Shown here: piece by piece, positions 56,802 through 64,000 of the stretch | Layout of the letters: every line of letters begins with the position of its first letter | Numbering within the stretch: the first letter of the stretch is position 1 | Source: Clavulina sp. PMI_390 | Lineage: Eukaryota; Basidiomycota; Agaricomycetes; Cantharellales; Hydnaceae | Direction of reading: 5' to 3' | NCBI GenBank assembly: GCA_015039315.1 | Contig: WIDE01000002.1 | Coordinates: 445,391 to 509,390 of the forward strand | Length of the DNA stretch: 64,000 bases | The notes under the pieces: model-generated | What the model was told of the DNA's origin: nothing | The model's database searches: none | What the model saw: the letters and a program-made list of their open reading frames with translations, nothing else | Program-made: the position numbers and the translations under genes

Positions 56802-59753
56802 ACATTCGGGCGGGTGCATCCTTCGCTCGTTATGAGCGCCTGCTTTTCGTTGACACTGATGGATGGCTTGTGCCGATTTTCCACTCATCAACCCCATGTG
56901 CTACTAGTAGTAGATATCTCCGTATCTCACCGGCAATGTGATTAGCCATGCCTCTGAGCGTCTGCAGGCCGATCAATCACACAAAGACAGGAAATTTGGG
57001 GTCTCTTGGGTGAAGTAGCTGTCAGGAAACTGATAATTTGGGTAGTTCGCGCTGTCTCTCAGCATTAGACAAAAGTTCCGAGCCAGAGGTGCCACAATAC
57101 CTTTCTCAGTCCGAAGGCATTTGAATTGAAATAATGCCCGACAAGATATAATCATTTCGTCCAAGTATTGGAGACCGCGAACAGCAATTAATGGGCAAGT
57201 GATCGTCCCTCTCACCGGAGCCCAAATCAACGGTGCCTGGCGCCCAAATGCACTTATTCCTGAGATACCATCAAGTTCGGGCGAAGCTGCTCTGGCGGCG
57301 AAGTCCAGATGATGGCATGGACAATTCTCCGCCCTTCGGCATTGGCACCTGCGTGCGGCGAGATCGACAACCATCACCAGGCCCTATCTCAGATTCTCCC
57401 CAGCTACTTACATCTGACAGCATAGTGGCACACAAAAAAAAACCGTTGTCAGATCTGATAAACGATACCTAGCTAATTACGTCACCCGACGAGATACTTC
57501 CCTGCAGGGGGTGCCCGCCCCTCCGCCCTTCAGGTTCTTAAGGGTTGTACGCCTGCAGTATGTGGGTGGTAGCTCGATCGGTGCAGTTCCCAGATCTCCA
57601 ACACGCACCGTGTGTTAGAGGGAGTGAATGAGTCATTTAGACGAACCCTACAGGAGTGCCTGACCGCTGTCTGTATGGCTAGCTAGCAGGTAACGACACC
57701 TGGTGGTCCAAAATGAGTTCAGAAAGACCCTAGAGCGCTCAGTATTCTTTTGATCCACCATTCTGGGCACCCAGTTCCCACACAGCGTCATTCGTCATCC
57801 TTGGCCGCCGCCTCCGTCACATCCCAGGGAGGCTGGTTCTCGATCAAGCAGCGGAAGCAGATCAAGCCCATCGCAAGATCTCGCTCTTGCCCTCGTCGTG
57901 CTAATCAACTTACCCCCTATTTCTCAGGGACCGGCATAATGTAAACTACTCGTGGCCGATATCGATCTGGCAAAATCATCGGCAGAACTAAATAATAGAA
58001 GAGATTGACCATGATTTCAAGCCTCCAGTGGCCGAGGAGGATCGTATATTTTGACAGAGATGCTATTTGCGCGATCCTCTCGACTGGCAACTGTAAGAAT
58101 ATATTCCGTCGTCCTTCCAATATTCATCTCGCTCTGATAGCGTCACTTCGACGAAGAATACACGCGCGTGCCATCAATTCGGCTACGCCCGTTTGCATAA
58201 CGAGGTGGATGGCGTGCCAGCCACGATGCCGGTCCTTCTCGCTGACGATATCGAGCGAGGATGATTCCTATCTGGGCGAAATCAGACGGGAAGGACAGCG
58301 GAGAACTCCTGGGAGCGTCAATTTTCACACCTCGTGTACGCTATCGCCGGGTGCGCGCCGTTGAGCTTCCGACAGGATAAAATGTGGGACACTAAGACGA
58401 TATTCCAGGGACTCGCGTGTGAGGTCCAACGACGGGGGATCACGAAAGAAGATCATGGATTCTAAACTACTCCCAGGCGGTCAGAGGTCACCCTAGTTGT
58501 ATTATCGATAACAATGGTCATCAAATGGTTCGGACCGTTCGCTCGAGGAGTACGGGTTCGCTCCCTGCCTGCATTGTAAGATCGACGGTCACCTACCGCA
58601 CAGAGAACAAAAATACATTGAGGATTGGCCTAGGGAACAGCGAGCTGCAATAGATTAAGATAATTCAAGCGATATATGTCTGTTTTCATCCATGTAGTAC
58701 TCCTGCAGTCCCGGAGTGGTGGACCACGCTCGTCAATATTCGCTTGGGATTTCCTTGTAGCCTTTGTCCAGGAAAGCAGAAGGAGCCCGATAGCGGCATG
58801 GTGTGTTCAATGGCCCGAGTTTTGTATTGCTACCTCAATGACAGCTAAACTAGAAGGGGGCAAGGACCAGAGTGCCGGTTCCGTGTGAGGGCCCGCTTGA
58901 ATCCGTCAGAACCGTAAACACCCTCGCATCCCCTCTCCGATTGCACACACACACAATTATTGTCACTCGATCGGCAATGTGCTCGTCGTCATAATTCTAT
59001 CGCACGTTTGCGTTAGCAGCCTGCTACCAAACTTCCCAGGGACTGCCAGCATGAGGCTACCGCTTTTCAAGCCCCGACGAGCTTCACTACGGGACCAGTT
59101 TTTGGCGGGCTGCGTAAACATCTTGGCCCTTCTATCAATTACAACACAGAATTCCATCTTTACTTCGCTTCAGATTCGCCATTTAAGCTTCAATACAAGC
59201 ACCGAGAGTATCCTCTCTGCCCACCATTCGGGCCCGCTGCCATGAGGTTCGCGTTTCTTGCCAGCTCGTTGTGACGGGATAATCAGTATGAACGTGGCCA
59301 TATGACTAGCAGCATATGCATCTGATACACCTGATCCGGTCTAATGTAGCGATCCGAGCGATTCTTTCTGCCTCTTTGTGTGTCCCTATCTGGACTCTTC
59401 CTGCGTTTTCCTCACTCCTACGCTTGCTTATCTCGAAAGCACTGATGTCACAGCTAAAATACTCATACAGTCATTTGCGGAACGCATCCGACCCGCCTTA
59501 CCGGACGTGATTGAGGCGCTCGTTCCCTAGTTCACCCCGTTCACCACCCCGCCGCGACCCCCTTATGCACTCAGCCTCGGTGCATAAAAAGCCTCCCCGC
59601 CAGACCCTTACCCTCCATCATCCCCCCAATCATCCCGCACCCCACCACTACTCCCTCCCTCAACACCCACATCTATACTAAACACCAACGTGTGTCCTAC
59701 CCATCCTTCACAACACCCCATCCATTCTTCTCACTGCCGTTTACACCGACCAG
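56802..59753. other. Gene-poor region, about 2.95 kb
   Basis: This is the largest stretch of the window without a supportable gene. Many short frames exist on both strands (for example about 56973-57374 minus and 58005-58364 plus), but none shows a recognisable motif, a convincing splice pattern or a paralog. It could hold a decayed element, non-coding transcripts or a fast-evolving gene. Confidence 0.5.
59583..59590 (+). promoter_or_regulatory. TATA-like box before the 60-residue cysteine-rich gene
   Basis: cataaaaa lies about 165 bp upstream of the ATG at 59754, followed by a long C/T-rich tract (59590-59740), the usual layout of a strongly expressed fungal promoter. Confidence 0.45.
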
Positions 59754-60173
59754 ATGTGCCACAACCGCGTCGTCTGGATTACCTTTGGTATGCATGCTAT
59801 ACCTTTTCTCATCTCCAACGTCTCTCATATCGTGATTGCTTTAGATGGCTGCGGTAGGCTTCACCATGAATTCCTTCCCATGCGAACGCAACTCATTTCC
59901 CATAATCGGCGCTCCAGGACATAGCTACGTTGCCCCAGGCACCCAAGGTGGTGAGGGAGAGCTTGTAAGTGCACACTATTGGCTAACGTATCTGAACCTG
60001 CTAATGACGCGTACCAAGATCGATTGTGGGCTCGACACATGTCGCATCAGCCCAAACCATCCTAGCTGGTGCCAGGGCGAGATCTGCCAGAAGCGAGGTT
60101 CGTCGCTGCCCATTTGTTTGCAAGCCATGTTGACTATGTTATTGACAAATCCGATGTAGGTTGCTTCACCTAG
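59754..60173 (+). CDS. 60-residue cysteine-rich protein, DC-x4-C-xx-S-xx-HP family
   Basis: Five exons: 59754-59787, 59845-59853 (9 nt), 59918-59964, 60019-60097 and 60160-60173. Together they make 61 codons including stop. The product starts MCHNRVVWITF, continues DGCGHSYVAPG, then IDCGLDTCRISPNHP, CQGEICQKR and GCFT. All four introns are 54-64 nt with GT..AG ends and every junction is in frame. The motif D-C-x4-C-x2-S-x2-H-P matches the gene at 50832-51161. There is no signal peptide, so an intracellular small Cys/His protein, perhaps metal-binding, is a reasonable guess. No function is known to me. An unspliced reading (ATG at 59845) gives a different N-terminus without the cysteine pattern. 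Confidence 0.65.
59845..59853 (+). other. 9-nt microexon in the cysteine-rich gene
   Basis: ATGGCTGCG lies between gctttag and gtaggc. Spliced in phase 1 it encodes the end of Asp, then Gly-Cys and the first base of the next Gly, creating D-G-C-G-H. It supplies one of the family cysteines. Confidence 0.6.
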
Positions 60174-60617
60174 TAAGTCCTCTGTCCTCAACATTGTCAT
60201 CGTCATCGGCGACGTCGGCATCGTGGCTCATCCAAGTCTCTGTTTATCCAACCCCTTAGCCGCACCCAGCCGCAGCATTATGTTGCAAAGCATTACCCTC
60301 AAGTCTGCCCTAATGTACAACACTAGCCCCCATTCCCGACCCCTGTCCCGATCACTCGTACCAGTACTAGCACATGTTTTAATGATCGTCTTCGTTTTTT
60401 TACTGTCTCCCCCCACACTAGTAATTTGAACTGCAATTTCATTCGAGTTGTTACGAGGAATATGTAGTGATTGACCACATTTTTGGCGCTAATCATTGCC
60501 TGCTACCGATCATCCCAAAGGCCGACAACTGAAGTGAATAAGAATTCTATCAATTGATATGGTTTAGATACAATCTGCAGCACAACGCCCGGACCTCCTT
60601 GAAAACTCCCGCTCAGC
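60174..60617. other. Convergent 3' intergenic, 444 bp
   Basis: The gap lies between the cysteine-rich gene and the TatD stop. No gene was seen; it likely contains both 3' UTRs. Confidence 0.5.
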
Positions 60618-62242
60618 TTACACCCCGTATACCGCGCGGGCATTTTCTTTCGCGACCGCCAGCACTTTCTCGGCGTCCCAGCCCTCCCCCGCTATATTTG
60701 CCACGAATTCAGCAGTCCAAGGGATCATCCCTGAATGGGAGAACGGGAGCTTCTGCCCAGACTTAAGACCGAGACTCTGAGGGGTAAGATTGGCGGGCAC
60801 CATATACGGGGCATCAGTTTCTAATAGGATTCTCAGAGGCGACGAATTTGTGGCATTCGGAGTCCTTGTTGCGAGGTGTCTAATAACGTTTGAAGTGTTC
60901 TCATTGGTCGAGTAGGTGATGACCCCTAAAATTTGAGCATTCATGGCGGGGGTGAGGATCAATCGGCAAGATTGAGAATAGCAGCGCACCAGTGATGCCG
61001 ATGTATAGGTTGGGAAAGTGATCCAAGAGTGCCGTAGCAAGGGCGGGAGTATCGGTAAAGCAATGAATGTGGATCTGAGATGACAAGAGCTCAGAAGTCA
61101 GCGGTCGAGAAGCTGATCGACCCAAAATACTAGAGCGCGCACAGGGTGGGATTGAGGGACCTCGGCCTTCAATATACGCTCTATATCGGCATCTGCTTCT
61201 CGGGTGTGGATCGTTAGCGGCTTGTTGAGAGCGACCGCCAGTCTCAATTGTCGAATCAAGATCTCTTGCTGAATTTCTTGAGGCGAATTGTTATAATGGT
61301 AATCGAGTCCTATTTCCCCGAATCCAACACAGCGTGGATGTTGCATGGCTTCAAGACTATTCACATCTGTGGTCAGACGACACAACGGATGGACCCGCGC
61401 AGAAGTTATAGCGAGCGAAATTGACACTCACATGTCTGACTCGACTGTATCATTATATTGCGAGGCTTCATGTCTAGGCAAACCCAAAGAACGATGCATC
61501 AGGAAGTGATTGACAAGGGGGGAACTGCGAATCCTACTACTGACGGGTGTACACCTGATCAGGCATTAGCCTTATCGCATTGACAATGACGCTCAATAGT
61601 GAATAACTTACCAAGAACAAAGTAGTACTCGATGCCGCCCCAGAGATTTGCGCGATCCTCCTCAGTCAATGCTGAATCAGCAAGCTCTTTCCATGCTTAT
61701 ACACAACAGAAGGCATAGAACCGTGTGTGGGCGCTTGATCTGATGAGGTGCGCGCGTTGCTCACCTTTTCGGACAGGTGCCTCACACCAAACATCAATGA
61801 GCGCGCCAACGGCATGACGAGACCCGGCGACAAACGGTGCTGATTAAGGCGTCTAGTCAGGCGCAAGGCTGTGTCCGCTTGCTAATTACCGGGAAATCAT
61901 ACCGGCTGGATTGGCATGAGGTGGTGGATGGTCAGAGCAATACAGACCTCGAACGAAGTCGTGGACTGTCGAAAAGGCCGTCGAGGTTGGATATTTTACT
62001 GAGTATTCAGCAAAAGTACTCAAAAGATGTGTGTGGGTATCATAGATAGGAGTGGAGGGAGACGAGGAAGATGGGTGGGCTGGAAGATAAAGATACTCAG
62101 GCCCAACGGGAGCTTTCTGTTTCTTGCCCATTCTAGATCGAGCGGCTGAGTGGTACGGTGATCTATAGCGCGAAAAGGAATCTACTGAGTGCCCAAGAGG
62201 TATTCGTACTGAGCGAAGGAGGGGGGTGTTACGCCCATACAT
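60618..62242 (-). CDS. TatD-type metal-dependent deoxyribonuclease
   Basis: TatD enzymes are TIM-barrel metal-dependent hydrolases with 3'-5' DNase activity. The first metal site is YDTHTHL (about 62040). Following exons give LIDVWCEAPVRK, ADSALTEEDRANLWGGIEYY, then VHPHEASQYNDTVESDM across an intron. Next are CVGFGEIGLDYHYNNSP, KPLTIHTREADADIERIL, IHIHCFTDTPALATALL and ILLETDAPYMVP with the final Asp. The protein ends ENARAVYGV at 60618. Two in-frame starts exist: 62242, giving an Arg/Ser-rich, acidic-poor 37-residue extension, and 62131 (MGKKQKAPVGP). The longer form could be mitochondrial. All metal and catalytic positions appear intact. Confidence 0.87.
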
Positions 62243-62410
62243 ACAAGAGTCACTTGTTGTGACAACTTCATGTAATGCAATTACGAGCAGCGAGCGATGA
62301 GCGCTTGTCCATGGTCATGACATTCTTGGAGCGGAGTCGGGATCTGCAATCATCAAGTGCATAGAGTAGGGATTATACACAATCTCAGATAAAAATTGCA
62401 GAATAAACTA

Positions 62411-64000
62411 CTAATCCTGCTTCGATCGAGCCTCCTGGATCTCGCTATTAAGGCCCTCTGTCCCCTCCTTGAAGGTCTGCACGGGGCTTAACGCTCCGAT
62501 CCGATCCACACTAACCCCATCAGAAAGCGAAGATTTCCTTTGCCTACGGAGATGCGGCCAGGTATCCGTAGACGGAGAAGGTGGCGACGAAGTTTCGTCT
62601 GTCTGGGATGGGACTAACGAATATGTCGAACTGAGGGGAGATGCTCCAGGCGACTTGCCATGCGCCATTTTGTGATAGACAGGGGCGAGTTGAGACAGGT
62701 TGATCTCAGATCGGCTGCGGGAGCGTGATTTCAGCGTGGTCTCCGAGGGCTCGGCGTCCCGGGGAACGGGTGGCTCGGCAGAAGAACTGAGTCGCAGTTG
62801 CTGGAGGTCGGCATATGAAGTATGGTGACTCCTCGGCCCCTTCTTCAATTGTGAGTCCTGTTGATACTTGTGCAGATACCCGATAACAGGCTCATAATCG
62901 CCCAGCCCCTCATCTTCGTCGTCGGAAACGTCCGGGGTTCCATAATGAGACGCTGCCCCGCTCGCCGAGCCCGTGGAAGATAGATTCCGCTTTGCGCTAT
63001 GAGACCATCCAAATAGCCGCTCATCTACCCATGTGAGGGGGTGAATAAGCAGATTGCCTTGGGCATCAACAGCACCGACTCCGCTCTTGCGGCGCCACAC
63101 GCCTGGAGTGCCAGATGACGGAGGTACAGATGCCGATGGTACAAGGATGCGGAACTGAAGAATGGGAGAGGCGGTCAATTTTTGCAAAAATGGCTGCGAC
63201 AAACAGATAAAAATACTTGCCTCATCGAAGTCCTCGTAGAGTTTGGGTCCAAAATTGTTGATCAAGTTGTTGACGTCAACGGAGAGCTGCTCACGCATAG
63301 CCTTCAGGCGATTCAGTGATCGTTGCTGGCCTGGTAGCAGAGAGATAATGAGAGGCCGCAGGGATCTGCAAAACCATCAGATGTGAGTAACCACGATAGC
63401 GGCGATGTGGTTCTACTCACTTGAACACGTCAAGCCCAGCTTCGCCGAACTTGAGCGCTGAATACCCAAGGAATGGAAGAGCGGCCGTCGTGATAAAAGG
63501 CGCCCATAGCCGATATTTGTAGGAAAAGTCGTAACGGCCTGCCAGCACACCTGCGATAATAGCGTAGACAATGTAGAGAATAGGGGCGAAGCCTGCAGAT
63601 ACGAGAATCTTCCAAGTGGCCAAGACATCACGCCCTGCTACCTTGACGCTGGACGCAGCGAGTGCCTCTGTTCCCATTCAATAAGGTAGAATTCAGTCAC
63701 CGTCACGGGATACGTCGCGAAAATCGCCCACCTTTGGCCTTCTTGCGAGAATAAAGGGACGCTATAATGAATATTGGGCTATTCAGAATGACGCCTGGGA
63801 GAGCGAAACTCGTCCAGACGGCGAGTAACCCAGCGCGATACAGTAGAAGCCCAAGAGTCTTCCATGTTGCCTGTTTTGCTCGTGGCACCTATCATCACGG
63901 ATGATCAGGAGAGAAAGAACGACGAGAGACTTAATGATTGGCGAGGACTACTCACTTGATGGTCTTTTAAGCCCAAGTCTTTCAAGAATCTATTGTACCT
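62411..64000 (-). CDS. Glycerol-3-phosphate O-acyltransferase GPT2/SCT1-like (5' part outside window)
   Basis: This is the C-terminal part of the enzyme that acylates glycerol-3-phosphate (or DHAP) in the first step of phospholipid synthesis, located in the ER and lipid-droplet membranes. From the right edge: RYNRFLKDLGLKDHQ, VPRAKQATWKTLGLLLYRA and hydrophobic helices LLAVWTSFALPGVILNSPIF. Then come SSVKVAGRDVLATWKIL, a conserved GPT2/SCT1 block, two more membrane segments (FAPILYIVYAIIAGVLAG; LWAPFITTAALPFLGYSAL) and SLRPLIISLLPGQQRSLNRL with NFGPKLYEDFDE. The last exon is a long Ser/Pro-rich, probably cytosolic tail with phosphorylation-prone stretches, ending at 62411. The acyltransferase HX4D motif lies outside the window. 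Confidence 0.83.

Noticed and set aside
56973..57377. 134-codon minus-strand frame in the gene-poor region
   Set aside because: It opens with GTG rather than ATG, has no recognisable domain and shows no splice partner.
58005..58364. 119-codon plus-strand frame
   Set aside because: Composition looks random; no motif, no paralog, no splice support.
59845..60159. Unspliced 104-codon frame beginning MAAVGFTMN
   Set aside because: It reads through clear introns. The five-exon model gives the conserved CGH and DC-x4-C pattern and a consistent set of 54-64 nt introns.

Overview
This window reads as eukaryotic nuclear DNA from a filamentous fungus, most likely an agaricomycete basidiomycete. The reasons are dense genes cut by many 50-65 nt GT..AG introns, short intergenic gaps, and fungal gene families such as DUF2235 lipase-like proteins, multi-copy FMOs, kinase-ARM proteins and small DC-x4-C-xx-S-xx-HP cysteine-rich proteins. 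A Rhizoctonia/Ceratobasidium-like source is my impression from gene content only. I see no rRNA, tRNA, CRISPR array or recognisable intact transposon. Gene spans run from start codon to stop codon and include introns; splice sites were read by eye from GT/AG signals, frame and paralog comparison.

Left third (1-25 kb): a PLP-dependent serine/threonine dehydratase-like gene (3' end cut by the window); two head-to-head DUF2235 hydrolase paralogs flanking a DNAJC9-like histone co-chaperone; a mitochondrial membrane TPR-like protein; two tandem flavin monooxygenases with N-terminal signal sequences; an EST1/SMG6-like protein with a C-terminal PIN nuclease domain; and a STRAP-type WD40 protein.

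Middle (25-45 kb): two tandem MFS transporters that share a 12-nt microexon, then a large head-to-head pair of multidomain proteins. Each of the pair has an MLKL-NTD-like helical N-terminus, a TKL-type protein kinase domain and a long ARM/HEAT-like tail. The left copy keeps the catalytic kinase residues; the right copy has HGN in place of HRD and looks like a pseudokinase. This pair is the most likely candidate for an undescribed system, by analogy with RIPK3/MLKL signalling. An EMB8/YheT-type alpha/beta hydrolase follows.

Right third (45-64 kb): mostly conserved housekeeping genes. These are an F-box/WD40 protein, a SETD3/RKM-type methyltransferase, mitochondrial bS21m, a RWDD1/Gir2-type protein, a CTK2/cyclin-K-like cyclin, eIF2B-alpha, a TatD nuclease and the C-terminal part of a GPT2/SCT1-type glycerol-3-phosphate acyltransferase. 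Two small cysteine-rich genes lie among them. One encodes only 60 residues in five exons, one of them 9 nt long. About 3 kb before it (56.8-59.75 kb) has no supportable gene.

Recurring themes are local paralog pairs (DUF2235, FMO, MFS, kinase-ARM), very compact divergent promoters (61 bp between the cyclin and eIF2B-alpha starts) and microexons of 6, 9 and 12 nt that ordinary gene callers would probably miss.
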